The notes: generated by a model not told the origin, from the sequence alone. DNA of 64,000 nt from J027 sp965215855 (GCA_965215855.1 CBDCER010000003.1:1240001-1304000); one strand, 5' to 3'; positions 32,150 through 42,191 are shown, counted from the stretch's first letter. Numbers and translations: made by a program.

Positions 32150-34711
32150 ATGAAGATGACAAAGTATTTGGCTATATTTCTGACGTTTTGCATGATATTG
32201 GGTATTGCCTCTCAGGCCAGCACACAAGATGGGCAACTGGCCCCAGACGGCGAAGCCAGCCAAACATATTATGCTCCTTTCCCGCTTCATATTGAACTAG
32301 ACAGCGACTTATCAGATTGGGAAGGCGTGCCCCGTGTGTTGATGTCCGGCAATGATCACAGTGTGATCTTTGCGGCAGCGGCTGATGAACAGTTCATCTA
32401 CTTCATGGGAGACGTTACGGACAGTAACATTATCACTGGGCAACATGCTGAAAACTACTGGAACGAAGATTCCATTGAATTCTACATCAATGGAACTGGT
32501 GATTTGTCACTACGAACATATACAGATGGCGTAGCTCAAATCACGATTCCGGCCTTAAACATGGATTTGGCACTTGAAGATACCATCTTCTCAGGAGTTC
32601 GGGGATCATCTGCCAATGCTCAGGCCAAAGTTTTCCAGACTGAAACCGGATATGCAGTCGAAGTCGCCGTTCCCCTCCAAAATGATGTATGGGAAATTAC
32701 TCCGGCGCATGGCGAAGTGATCGGTTTCCAGGTACACCTCAATGGTTCATCGGGAGGAGATAGGGATACAAAACTCATCTGGTCTGTGTTCGATGCCAGC
32801 GACCAATCCTATCTGAATCCAAGTGTTTTTGGCTATCTGATTTTCTATGAAATTGGACAGACGGATATTCCTGAATTACCGGAGGAAGAGGGATCAGCCG
32901 CGGCTGACTTGCCCCAGGTAAGCGCCAGCGCACTGTATCGAAGTAGTTCATTTTCAACAGAAGTGCGTGTTAATGACTTGATGTCGCGTATGACACTTGA
33001 TGAGAAAATCGGCCAGATGACACTGGTTGAAAAGAATAGCATGTTGCCGGATGACATCACCGAGTTTGGAATAGGCGGTTTGCTCAGTGGCGGCGGCGGT
33101 TATCCAGACACGAATACACCTGAAGAATGGGCAGCGATGGTCAACGGCTATCAAGATTATGCGTTAGACTCTCGCCTCGTGATTCCATTGATCTATGGTG
33201 TAGATGCCGTTCACGGGCATAACAATGTCTATGGAGCCGTCATTTTTCCACATAATGTCGGCTTGGGTGCAACACGCAACCCTGAATTAGTTGAGGAGAT
33301 ATGTCGCATCACAGCTATCGAAATGATAGCGACGGGCATTTACTGGAACTATTCGCCGGTTTTGGCTGTGCCACAAGACATCCGGTGGGGCCGAACGTAT
33401 GAGGGCTTTGGTGAGGACACGCAGTTGGTCACCGATTTGGCGATAGCCTGTATGCGCGGTCTGCAAGGGGATGATCTCTCTGACCCATTGACCGTTCTGG
33501 CGACTCCGAAACATTTCGTGGGTGATGGCGGGGCCGTTTGGGGAACCTCAACCACTGGTGATTACCAGATCGACCAGGGTGTTACCGATGTGGATGAGGC
33601 CACGTTACGCGCTATCCACTTGCCGCCCTATATCGCTGCCGTTGACAACGGGGCACAAAGTATCATGATTTCGTTTTCGAGTTGGGATGGAATGAAGATG
33701 CACGCCCAACGCTATTTGATTACTGACGTGTTGAAAGGCGAACTCGGTTTTGAGGGCTTTATTGTCTCCGACTGGGCGGGAATAGACCAGATTTCGGACG
33801 ATTACTATGAAGCAGTAGTGACGGCAATAAACGCGGGTGTCGATATGAACATGGTTCCCTACGACTATCTGCGTTTTATGGCTACGGTTAAGCAGGCCGT
33901 GAATAACGGTGATATTCCGCTGTCGCGCATTGACGATGCCGTTCGTCGCATTCTCATTGTCAAATTCAATCTCGGGTTATTCGAGAATCCGTATGCCAAT
34001 GAAGATTTGCTGGCCGATGTTGGTTCGGAAAGCCATCGTGCCGTGGCGCGTCAGGCTGTAGCCGAATCTCAGGTGTTGCTCCAGAACAATGAGGACTTGC
34101 TGCCACTATCACCGGAAACCCAAACGATCTTCGTGGCGGGTGTAGCGGCTGATGACATCGGCATCCAATCTGGCGGTTGGACGATTGAATGGCAGGGCAG
34201 TGCTGGAGATATTACGCCCGGTACAACTATCCTGGATGGCATAGAACAAAGTGTTTCATCAGGAACCCGCGTTGAATATGATCCGGCTGGGTTGTTTGAG
34301 GAAGCCTTGCATGAAGATGGCAGCCCAATCATCGCAGATGTAGGTATTGTTGTTGTAGGCGAGCGGCCCTATGCGGAAGGACTTGGCGATAACACTGAGC
34401 TGGTACTCTCAGAAGAAGATATTGCTGCCATCGAGAACGCACGCGCTCGAAGCAATAATCTGATTGTGATTATCGTTTCGGGACGCCCGCTTATCGTGAC
34501 AGATTATCTCGACGATTGGGATGCACTGGTGGCCGCCTGGTTGCCTGGCACAGAAGGTCAGGGTGTGGCGGATGTGCTGTTTGGGTATCAGCCATTTACG
34601 GGTACGCTCCCGCTGAGTTGGCCTGTCTCTGTGGATCAACTCCCGCTTTCCGCGGATAATGAATACTTATTCCCCTACGGCTTTGGGTTGCAGGTAACAG
34701 CAGTTCAATAA
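32150..34711 (+). CDS. Secreted GH3 glucosidase with N-terminal CBM9-like domain
   Basis: The ATG at 32150 has AAGGAG about 10 nt upstream and begins a signal peptide (MKMTKYLAIFLTFCMILGIA, cleavage near SQAS). Residues about 45-235 form a CBM9/DOMON-like beta-sandwich (PLHIELDSDLSDWEGVPRV, then WNEDSIEFYINGTGD). A linker with acidic residues leads to the GH3 catalytic domains from about 270. These contain GVDAVHGHNN, the substrate-binding KHFVGDGG and the nucleophile Asp541 in GFIVSDWAGID. The sequence style (YGAVIFPHNVGLGATRNPEL) matches exo-beta-glucosidases of the plant ExoI group. It should release glucose or short sugars outside the cell for the ABC importer. Confidence 0.93.
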   Translation: MKMTKYLAIFLTFCMILGIASQASTQDGQLAPDGEASQTYYAPFPLHIELDSDLSDWEGVPRVLMSGNDHSVIFAAAADEQFIYFMGDVTDSNIITGQHAENYWNEDSIEFYINGTGDLSLRTYTDGVAQITIPALNMDLALEDTIFSGVRGSSANAQAKVFQTETGYAVEVAVPLQNDVWEITPAHGEVIGFQVHLNGSSGGDRDTKLIWSVFDASDQSYLNPSVFGYLIFYEIGQTDIPELPEEEGSAAADLPQVSASALYRSSSFSTEVRVNDLMSRMTLDEKIGQMTLVEKNSMLPDDITEFGIGGLLSGGGGYPDTNTPEEWAAMVNGYQDYALDSRLVIPLIYGVDAVHGHNNVYGAVIFPHNVGLGATRNPELVEEICRITAIEMIATGIYWNYSPVLAVPQDIRWGRTYEGFGEDTQLVTDLAIACMRGLQGDDLSDPLTVLATPKHFVGDGGAVWGTSTTGDYQIDQGVTDVDEATLRAIHLPPYIAAVDNGAQSIMISFSSWDGMKMHAQRYLITDVLKGELGFEGFIVSDWAGIDQISDDYYEAVVTAINAGVDMNMVPYDYLRFMATVKQAVNNGDIPLSRIDDAVRRILIVKFNLGLFENPYANEDLLADVGSESHRAVARQAVAESQVLLQNNEDLLPLSPETQTIFVAGVAADDIGIQSGGWTIEWQGSAGDITPGTTILDGIEQSVSSGTRVEYDPAGLFEEALHEDGSPIIADVGIVVVGERPYAEGLGDNTELVLSEEDIAAIENARARSNNLIVIIVSGRPLIVTDYLDDWDALVAAWLPGTEGQGVADVLFGYQPFTGTLPLSWPVSVDQLPLSADNEYLFPYGFGLQVTAVQ

Positions 34712-34728
34712 TCATTTGTGATTCATGA

Positions 34729-34775
34729 ATCTGGACGCGCTTCATTCTGTTTTATGGAACGATGCGTGTCCAGAT
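34729..34775 (+). terminator. Hairpin between the two GH3 genes
   Basis: ATCTGGAC (34729-34736) pairs with GTCCAGAT (34768-34775), with further GCGC/GCGT pairing inside. There is no T-run, so it may be a processing or stabilising stem rather than a full terminator. Confidence 0.45.
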
Positions 34776-34870
34776 CTTGTAGTCCTATGCCACTCTTGCG
34801 GCGCACTGTCTGGTTTCAACGCAGGTAGTGGGTATTACGAAAAAATAAGATTTGAGGTGTGATACTCATC

Positions 34871-36679
34871 ATGCAGGAAATGACACTCAACAATAACTCG
34901 CCTGCTAGTTGGCAAGAACCAGTAAGTACATTGCTGTCCCAGATGACGCTCACCGAGAAAATCGGGCAAATGACGCAGGCGGAGAAGAATAGTATCCCGC
35001 CACAAGATGTCACGCATTATGCCATTGGATCGGTATTAAGTGGTGGTGGCGGAAATCCTATCCCCAACAATCCACACACATGGACTGCAATGGTCCGTTC
35101 TTTCCAGGATGCTGCATTACAGACACGTCTTGGTATTCCCCTGATCTATGGCGTGGACGCAGTACATGGACACAGCAATGTGAAAGGCGCGGTGATTTTT
35201 CCCCATAACATTGGTTTGGGAGCGACTCGTGATGCGGAACTGGTCGACAAGATTGCATATATCACTGCTAGTGAACTATTGGCGATGGGCATCCCGTGGA
35301 ACTTTGCCCCGGCTGTTTCTGTACCGCAAGATATTCGTTGGGGACGCACCTATGAAGGCTTTAGCGACGATACTGAGCTTGTGGCACTTCTGGGGCAAGC
35401 CTATGTTCGCGGTTTGCAACGGCAAAGGTCTGATGGTCTATGGGTGATGGCAACTCCTAAACACTTTGTGGGGGATGGTGGTACGGGATGGAAAACAACA
35501 CAGAATATAGACTGGATAACACAAGGTAACTGGCAGGCTGCCACACTTGATTACAAGATCGACCAGGGAGATACTATCCTCGACGAAGATACACTCCGCA
35601 AACGCCATCTCTATCCCTATACATCAGCTATTGCAGAAGGCGCACTCTCCATTATGGTTTCATTTTCCTCCTGGAATGGCGATAAATTGCATGGGCATCG
35701 CTATCTCTTGAGCGAAGTCCTCAAGGGGGAATTGGGTTTCGAGGGATTTTTAGTTTCAGACTGGATGGCTGTTGACCAATTGGATGCAGATTTCTACACC
35801 TGTGTTGTGCAAGCCATCAATGCTGGTCTGGATATGGTCATGGTTCCTTATGACTATAAAGGGTTTATTTCCACACTCACTATGGCTGTCCAGAAAGGCG
35901 ATGTTGCCCAGGAGCGCATTGACGATGCCGTTTCGCGCATTTTGCGGGCGAAACATGAACTCGGTCTTTTTGAAAGACCATTTGGTGACAACAATCTGTT
36001 ATCTCAGGTAGGAAGTGTCGCACATCGCAACGTTGCCCGCGAAGCCGCCAGCAAGTCATGTGTTTTGTTGAAAAATGAAGGCCATTTGCTGCCGCTAGCG
36101 AAGGATATTCCTCAACTCCTGATCGCTGGTCCGGCTGCTGATGATATTGGTCTTCAATGTGGTGGATGGTCCATTGATTGGCAAGGTGGCTCTGGCACGA
36201 CTACCGATGGCACCACGATTCTGGCGGGTATTCGAGAATTAATTTCTCCATCGACAGAGGTACACTACAACAAAGCAGGCGAATTTTCGGCGGATGTTCA
36301 AGTGGAGGTTGGCATCGTTGTATTGGGCGAAGAACCTTATGCTGAAGGTGTAGGTGACAAGGGTGATTTGAGGTTGATACCAGAAGATATTGGGTTACTG
36401 GAAAGGGTTCGACAACACTGCCAGCACTTGATCGTTATTCTAGTTTCAGGCCGCCCCCTTATCATTACCGATCAGTTACCATTGATGGATGCTTTGATAG
36501 CTGCCTGGTTGCCAGGCACAGAGGGTCATGGAGTGGCCGATGTACTTTTGGCCGACCAGCCTTTTAGCGGTAAGCTCTCACTACGTTGGCCTGCCTCAAT
36601 GGATCAACTGCCACTTTCAGAAAGCGATGAACCGCTGTTTCCCTTCGGTTTTGGGTTGGAGACAACAGCGTCTCAATAA
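34871..36679 (+). CDS. Cytoplasmic GH3 beta-glucosidase
   Basis: A 602-residue GH3 enzyme without signal peptide or carbohydrate-binding module. It is colinear with the catalytic part of the preceding secreted enzyme (same motifs: GVDAVHGHSN, PKHFVGDGGTGWK, nucleophile Asp297 in FLVSDWMAVDQ, LIVILVSGRPLIITD). It contains a ~20-residue loop around residues 207-227 (WKTTQNIDWITQGNWQAATL) that the secreted copy lacks. The two probably arose by duplication, with one copy exported and one kept inside. The ATG at 34871 has GAGGTG 11 nt upstream; an in-frame GTG at 34859 is too close to that site. Confidence 0.93.
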   Translation: MQEMTLNNNSPASWQEPVSTLLSQMTLTEKIGQMTQAEKNSIPPQDVTHYAIGSVLSGGGGNPIPNNPHTWTAMVRSFQDAALQTRLGIPLIYGVDAVHGHSNVKGAVIFPHNIGLGATRDAELVDKIAYITASELLAMGIPWNFAPAVSVPQDIRWGRTYEGFSDDTELVALLGQAYVRGLQRQRSDGLWVMATPKHFVGDGGTGWKTTQNIDWITQGNWQAATLDYKIDQGDTILDEDTLRKRHLYPYTSAIAEGALSIMVSFSSWNGDKLHGHRYLLSEVLKGELGFEGFLVSDWMAVDQLDADFYTCVVQAINAGLDMVMVPYDYKGFISTLTMAVQKGDVAQERIDDAVSRILRAKHELGLFERPFGDNNLLSQVGSVAHRNVAREAASKSCVLLKNEGHLLPLAKDIPQLLIAGPAADDIGLQCGGWSIDWQGGSGTTTDGTTILAGIRELISPSTEVHYNKAGEFSADVQVEVGIVVLGEEPYAEGVGDKGDLRLIPEDIGLLERVRQHCQHLIVILVSGRPLIITDQLPLMDALIAAWLPGTEGHGVADVLLADQPFSGKLSLRWPASMDQLPLSESDEPLFPFGFGLETTASQ

Positions 36680-36718
36680 TAGTCTGTGTCTCAACAATTT
36701 GGATATTGGGCGACAACA

Positions 36719-36758
36719 AAACTGCGCGTACCGTTCTGGCACACGCAGTTTCGTTTTA
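36719..36758. terminator. Bidirectional terminator between the GH3 gene and nuoN
   Basis: AAACTGCG (36719-36726) pairs with CGCAGTTT (36744-36751). TTTT-rich sequence follows on the plus strand and TTTTGTTG on the minus strand, so it can end both the glucan operon and the convergent nuo operon. Confidence 0.75.
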
Positions 36759-36784
36759 TATCCAGTATTTCGGCAATCGTCGCT

Positions 36785-38311
36785 TTATCTCCCAATCAGT
36801 GCCAATGTCACATCTTGGGCCAGGTCGGTCATGATATAGGGCAAAATACCCAGCAGCAACGTCCCGACGACAGTGACGAACAGCGCCACATTCATCGCGG
36901 GCTGGAGTTGCATGGAGGGCTTGGCCTCGCCCTCGACCATGTACATGTTCATGATGACGCGCAGATAGTAGAATGCTGAGACGACGCTGGTCAGAATACC
37001 AGCCACCGCCAGCAATCCGAGGTCGGCGTTGAGAGCGGCTTTGAAAACAAACCATTTGCCCATGAAGCCCGCTGTCAAGGGGATACCCGTCAGGCTGAAC
37101 ATGAAGACGGCCATCGAGAAGGCCAGAGCCGGGCTGTTGGCGGCCAGTCCTTTGATGTCGTCGAGGCCTGTTCCGGTGGCATCATTGCGTTCCAGGGCGA
37201 TAACTACCGCAAATGCGCCGATATTGGTGAAGGTATAAGCCAGCAAGTAAATCAATGCTGCTTGCGCTGCCTGATCGCCAACGCCAGATGAACCACCCGC
37301 CGCCACCGCAATCATGATATAACCACCGTGCGCGATACTGGAGTAGGCCAGTAGGCGCTTGAGGTCAGTTTGCATTAGCGCGACGGTATTACCTAGCACG
37401 AGCGTGATAAAGGCAATGACCTGCACCGTATCCTGCCAGACATTGATGTCGTCGCCCTGACTGACGACAGCCAATCCGGTGACGAGGACACGCAGCATGG
37501 CTGCGAATCCACCGGCTTTGGCGACAACGCTCATGAAGGCTGTGACGGGCGTGGGCGCACCCTGATAGACGTCGGGCTGCCACATGTGGAAGGGAACCGC
37601 GCCGACTTTGAAGCCGAGCGCGATAATCATCATACCAATGCCGATCAATAGCGTGAATTCGCCGGGTTGGTCGCCCGCCAGAATATCCACTGCACCCTGC
37701 CAGATTTCAGCCAGATCGAAGCTACCCGTTGCGCCGAAGATGAAGGCGATGCCGTAGACCAGGAATCCCGACGAGAACGCGCCGAGCAAGAAATACTTCA
37801 GGGCACTTTCTTCGCTGGCTTCCTGGGGACGGCGGAATCCCGACAGAATGTAAAGCGGGATGGAGAGCAGTTCCAGGGCGACGAAGATCATGACGAGATT
37901 GCGGGACGCGCCCATCAACATCGCGCCCATCGCGCTGAATAGCAACAGGCTATAGTATTCGCCGCGCTCGGTGTCGGTGCGTTGCAGGTAATCATAGGAC
38001 ACCAGAATCCCGATGAGGGCTGCCATCAATACGATGACGTTTAGGACGTAGGTGAACTGGTCGGCGACGAACATGCCCTCGAAGGCTGTGCCGCCATCGC
38101 CAATTTCGGCCAGATCACCGGCCTGGATAACGGCCAGTACCAGCGAGATGATGACGCCAGTGCCCGCCAGGATTGCGGTGAAGTGTTTCTTGTTTTTTGG
38201 AATGAACAGGTCGGCGATCAACAGGACGCAGGTGCCGAGCGCCAGGGCAATCAACGGGAGCGCGGCCCATACGTTGAGATCGTCGAATGTCGGTATCTCA
38301 AACATCGTCAA
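36785..38311 (-). CDS. nuoN: NADH-quinone oxidoreductase subunit N
   Basis: An antiporter-like membrane subunit of complex I (508 residues, about 14 helices) in the proton-pumping arm. It carries the conserved Glu/Lys positions of the family in ALELLSIPLYILSGF, LGFKVGAVPFHMWQPDVYQG (Lys in the discontinuous helix) and LKRLLAYSSIAHGGYIM. It is the last gene of the operon, with a bidirectional terminator 27 bp further on. The ATG at 38311 follows the nuoM stop after 9 bp. Confidence 0.95.
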   Translation of the reverse strand: MTMFEIPTFDDLNVWAALPLIALALGTCVLLIADLFIPKNKKHFTAILAGTGVIISLVLAVIQAGDLAEIGDGGTAFEGMFVADQFTYVLNVIVLMAALIGILVSYDYLQRTDTERGEYYSLLLFSAMGAMLMGASRNLVMIFVALELLSIPLYILSGFRRPQEASEESALKYFLLGAFSSGFLVYGIAFIFGATGSFDLAEIWQGAVDILAGDQPGEFTLLIGIGMMIIALGFKVGAVPFHMWQPDVYQGAPTPVTAFMSVVAKAGGFAAMLRVLVTGLAVVSQGDDINVWQDTVQVIAFITLVLGNTVALMQTDLKRLLAYSSIAHGGYIMIAVAAGGSSGVGDQAAQAALIYLLAYTFTNIGAFAVVIALERNDATGTGLDDIKGLAANSPALAFSMAVFMFSLTGIPLTAGFMGKWFVFKAALNADLGLLAVAGILTSVVSAFYYLRVIMNMYMVEGEAKPSMQLQPAMNVALFVTVVGTLLLGILPYIMTDLAQDVTLALIGR

Positions 38312-38320
38312 ATGCGCTCC

Positions 38321-39850
38321 TTACTGGCCCGCGACAACTACTGCATCAAGGAATTGTGTAAGTTCACCCACCGAGACATCCATCAGGTCAAAGAATGGCT
38401 TGGGATAGAGGCCGATGACGAAAACCATAATCAAGATTGGAATGAGAGCCGCCATTTCGGTCCAGTTGTGGCTCCAGGATATGTCTTCTAAGGCTTCGTT
38501 CTCTGGTTTATCAACCGGCCCCATGAAGACTTTATTGAACATAAACAAGATATAGACTGCGGCCAGGATGACACCCGAAGCTGCCAGGACAGTGAACCAA
38601 ATGCCGAAGACATCGGAACGCGCCGAGCCAAGCAGGATGGTGAATTCACCGACGAAGCCGTTTAGACCGGGCAAACCCATGCTAGAGAGTGAAATCACCA
38701 GGGCGATGCCGCTGAAGACCGGCATGACTTTCCAAATGCCGCCGAAAGCGTCAATGGCTTTGGTGTGCCGTCGTTCATACAACATCCCGACGAGGAGGAA
38801 CAAGCCACCAGTGCTGAGGCCGTGATTGACCATCTGGAGGATTGCGCCCTCCACCGCCACACTGTTGAGGGCGAAGATGCCGAGGACGACAAAGCCGAGG
38901 TGGCTGACGGATGAGTATGCAACCAATTTCTTGACATCAGTCTGGGCATAGGAGACCCATGCACCGTAGATGATACCGATGACAGCCAGCGTTGCAATCC
39001 AGGGCGCGAAGTCAGCCGAGGCTTCCGGGAAGATGGGCAGATTGAAGCGCACCAGGCCATATGTACCCAACTTCAGTAAGATGCCAGCCAGGATGACCGA
39101 GCCAGCGGTGGGAGCCTGGACGTGAGCATCCGGCAACCAGGAGTGGAGCGGCCAGATGGGTACTTTGATGGCGAAAGCCAGGAAGAACCCCAGGAATAGT
39201 AGCCGTCCGGTGTCGGTGCTGAAGGTGAGTTCGCCAGTTTTGACCATTTCGGTGATCTGCGCCACATCGAAGGTTCCGGCTTCGCTGCCGAGCCATAGAA
39301 TGGCAATCAGCATTAGGATTGAGCCAGCCATGGTGTATAGGAAAAACTTGACGGCAGCGTAGATACGTTGTTCTGCACCCCAGATACCGATGAGGAAATA
39401 CATCGGCACGAGGGTCAGTTCCCAAAAGACGTAGAACAGGAACAAATCTTGTGCGACGAAGACGCCGAGCATAGCTGTTTCGAGGAGCAGCATAAAGACA
39501 TAGTAGAGTCGGATGCGCTCCTTAATCTGCGAAAAGGAGGAGACAATCGCCAGTGGCATGATGAAAGTGGTGAGCATCACCAGCCAGATGCTGATACCAT
39601 CGACGCCGACGTGGTAGCTGATGTTGCTGGATGGTATCCATTTGGCGATGTGTTCCATCTGGAGGCCACTGATGCTGCGGTCAAAGTCCAGCAACATCAA
39701 GACCGAAAAGAAAAAGGTAATTAACGACGTGGCGAGCGCCGTCCATTTGATGCGCTCGTCATCCAATCGACCCAAGAGAAGAATGAGCAAGGCGCCGACA
39801 ATGGGCATAAATAGCACGATAGTCGTAAGCGAGACGCCGGTTGGTTCCAT
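38321..39850 (-). CDS. nuoM: NADH-quinone oxidoreductase subunit M
   Basis: A second antiporter-like subunit (509 residues). The key motifs are FYVFWELTLVPMYFLIGIWG (Glu in helix 5), FAIKVPIWPLHSWLPDAHVQ with its Lys, and VKKLVAYSSVSHLGFVVLG. The length equals that of other NuoM proteins and no insertion is seen. It is part of the nuoA-N operon, 24 bp after nuoL. Confidence 0.96.
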   Translation of the reverse strand: MEPTGVSLTTIVLFMPIVGALLILLLGRLDDERIKWTALATSLITFFFSVLMLLDFDRSISGLQMEHIAKWIPSSNISYHVGVDGISIWLVMLTTFIMPLAIVSSFSQIKERIRLYYVFMLLLETAMLGVFVAQDLFLFYVFWELTLVPMYFLIGIWGAEQRIYAAVKFFLYTMAGSILMLIAILWLGSEAGTFDVAQITEMVKTGELTFSTDTGRLLFLGFFLAFAIKVPIWPLHSWLPDAHVQAPTAGSVILAGILLKLGTYGLVRFNLPIFPEASADFAPWIATLAVIGIIYGAWVSYAQTDVKKLVAYSSVSHLGFVVLGIFALNSVAVEGAILQMVNHGLSTGGLFLLVGMLYERRHTKAIDAFGGIWKVMPVFSGIALVISLSSMGLPGLNGFVGEFTILLGSARSDVFGIWFTVLAASGVILAAVYILFMFNKVFMGPVDKPENEALEDISWSHNWTEMAALIPILIMVFVIGLYPKPFFDLMDVSVGELTQFLDAVVVAGQ

Positions 39851-39874
39851 ACGGCAGTTTCTCCTAAGAAGCGT

Positions 39875-42169
39875 TTATATTCCCAGCAAATCCCGCAAAA
39901 CGGGAAGCAAGATAATGACAATTACAAGCAACGCACCCATCAACACAGAAAGTGCATAGGTGCGGACATAGCCAGTTTGGGTGCGACGTAGACTGTTGCC
40001 CAGCCGCCGAGCGCCATAGCCCAACGATAGGAAACCACGATCTACCACTTGTTTATCAATCGGCTGGCTGATCAGATCGGCCATGCCCTGGAAGCCCCGG
40101 AAAACAATGTTTTCGTGGAAGAAATCATGCCATAGTTTCCAATCCAGTGTGTGCGCCAGGAAACGGGCGGCACGTTGGAAGGGATAGACAATGAACATGA
40201 AGTAGGCTTCGTCCCAATAGAGGCGAGCGTTTGACCAGCCGAAAATGGCAGCGGTGGAGGCTTCGCGCTCCAGCGGGTCTTGATCCAGATTTTCCAGCAC
40301 GCGGTCATTGTAAATAGTGCGGGCGAGGTAGATTGCGCCAATCGCCAGACCTGTTGCCACAATAGCCAGCGGCCAATTGAATGAACCGGCGTGAGCGTGG
40401 ATAACGCTTTCTTCCAAAAATTCCGTGAAGCGATGTTCACCACCGAAAAGTGATCCCAAAAGCGGAACGCCACTGGGGATGTTGATGAAGCCAATGATGG
40501 TGCTACCCGTTGCCAACAGCACCAATGGCAGAGTCATCGTCCAGGTACTCTCGCTAGCATGTTCGGCAGCTTCGGTGCGGGCTTGACCAAAGAAAATCAT
40601 GCTGACCTGACGCCAGATATAGAAAGCGGTGAAGCCAGCAGCCACGAACAAGAAAAACAGCGCCAATGTGCCACGCAGCTCGCCTTCATCGAACCAGACA
40701 GTAAAGGCATCTGCCAGAATTTCATCTTTCGACCAGAATCCAGCGAAGGGGATCAAACCAGCCAGGGCCAATGCACCGACCATATAGGTCCAGTAGGTGA
40801 TGGGCATTTTCTTGCTGAGACCGCCCATGTTTCGCATGTCCTGGGGATCGAAGGCTTCATCGTGGTCATCATGACCATGATGCGCGTGATGGTGGCCGTG
40901 TTCGACACCGTGAATGACCGAGCCGGATCCCAGGAATAACAGTGCCTTAAAGAAAGCATGGGTTACCAGATGGAACATGGCCGCCGCGTAAGCACCAATG
41001 CCGACGGCAGCTACCATGAACCCTAATTGGCTGACGGTGCTATAAGCCAGGACTTTCTTGATGTCCCATTGTCCAAGCGCCATAAATCCAGCGACGAGAG
41101 CGGTGGTACACCCGACAATCGCCACGATTAGCGAAGTCAGCTCGGAGTTGTAGAATAGTGAGTTGGAACGCACCATCATATAAACACCTGCCGTGACCAT
41201 CGTGGCGGCATGGATCAAAGCACTGACGGGGGTCGGGCCAGCCATCGCGTCCGGTAGCCAAACAAATAGGGGTATCTGGGCACTCTTGCCCGCGGCTCCC
41301 AGTAAGAATAACAATGTGATGAGCGTGACTACTGTTTCAAATGGTAGGCTAATTGACCCAAATTCGACCTCATGATCGCCATCGTGAAACCAAGTTTCAG
41401 CCTGGGTGAAGACACCTATGTCGTGGGCTTCGGTTTGTCCATGTGCTTCTTCTTCAACCTGGAAAACGGGAGCCGGACCCTCTTCAAAGTGGATATGGAT
41501 TTCTTCGTTGGGTTTATAGTAATCCAGTGTGCCGAATGTCCAGAAGGTCAGGAACATGCCTATCAGCAGACCGAAGTCGCCGATACGGTTGACGATGAAA
41601 GCTTTGCGGGCGGCGTTGCTGTTTGACCAGCCGAGTGTGCCCTCGGTATCGTGTTTCTGGCGTTTATCGAACCAGAAACCGATCAGCAGGAATGAACACA
41701 GACCGACGCCTTCCCAGCCGACGAACATCATCAGGAAGTTGTTGCCCGTAACAAGGATCAACATGAAGACCAGGAACAGGTTCAGGTAAACAAAGAAACG
41801 TGGGAAACGCTCGTCGCCGTGCATATAGCCGACGGCGTATAGATGAATGAGCGTGCCGACGCCTGTCACCACCAGCATCATTGTGACGCTGAGGGTATCG
41901 ACGCGGAACTGCCAGGGAATGTCCACTGCTGCGGATGGAATGTAAATCCAGGAACTGATCAGGGGAGCATCAACAATGGCCGCTTCGTAATGGTTATCGA
42001 CCAGCGTGGCCCACAGCAAGAGCGACACGATGAAAGCAAATGTGCTGGCCCCAACCGCCACAATAGCGACACCACGCTCGCCCAGCGATTTTCCCATGAA
42101 GAGGTTAATGACCAACCCCACCATAGGGATAAAAACCGCAAGTGAAACGATATTGTAAAAACCTTCCAT
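39875..42169 (-). CDS. nuoL: NADH-quinone oxidoreductase subunit L, with His-rich loops
   Basis: The distal antiporter-like subunit (764 residues), including the long lateral helix at the C-terminus. Conserved parts are FVGWEGVGLCSFLLIGFWF, KSAQIPLFVWLPDAMAGPTP and KKVLAYSTVSQLGFMVAA. Compared with the usual ~610-700 residues it has extra loops: an acidic/His stretch at about 219-270 (EIHIHFEEGPAPVFQVEEEA) and a His-rich loop at about 420-440 (HGVEHGHHHAHHGHDDHDEA). The latter looks able to bind divalent metal. Both fall in loops between helices and leave the core intact. Confidence 0.95.
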   Translation of the reverse strand: MEGFYNIVSLAVFIPMVGLVINLFMGKSLGERGVAIVAVGASTFAFIVSLLLWATLVDNHYEAAIVDAPLISSWIYIPSAAVDIPWQFRVDTLSVTMMLVVTGVGTLIHLYAVGYMHGDERFPRFFVYLNLFLVFMLILVTGNNFLMMFVGWEGVGLCSFLLIGFWFDKRQKHDTEGTLGWSNSNAARKAFIVNRIGDFGLLIGMFLTFWTFGTLDYYKPNEEIHIHFEEGPAPVFQVEEEAHGQTEAHDIGVFTQAETWFHDGDHEVEFGSISLPFETVVTLITLLFLLGAAGKSAQIPLFVWLPDAMAGPTPVSALIHAATMVTAGVYMMVRSNSLFYNSELTSLIVAIVGCTTALVAGFMALGQWDIKKVLAYSTVSQLGFMVAAVGIGAYAAAMFHLVTHAFFKALLFLGSGSVIHGVEHGHHHAHHGHDDHDEAFDPQDMRNMGGLSKKMPITYWTYMVGALALAGLIPFAGFWSKDEILADAFTVWFDEGELRGTLALFFLFVAAGFTAFYIWRQVSMIFFGQARTEAAEHASESTWTMTLPLVLLATGSTIIGFINIPSGVPLLGSLFGGEHRFTEFLEESVIHAHAGSFNWPLAIVATGLAIGAIYLARTIYNDRVLENLDQDPLEREASTAAIFGWSNARLYWDEAYFMFIVYPFQRAARFLAHTLDWKLWHDFFHENIVFRGFQGMADLISQPIDKQVVDRGFLSLGYGARRLGNSLRRTQTGYVRTYALSVLMGALLVIVIILLPVLRDLLGI

Positions 42170-42191
42170 AAAAGGTTGCCTCTACGCTGTA

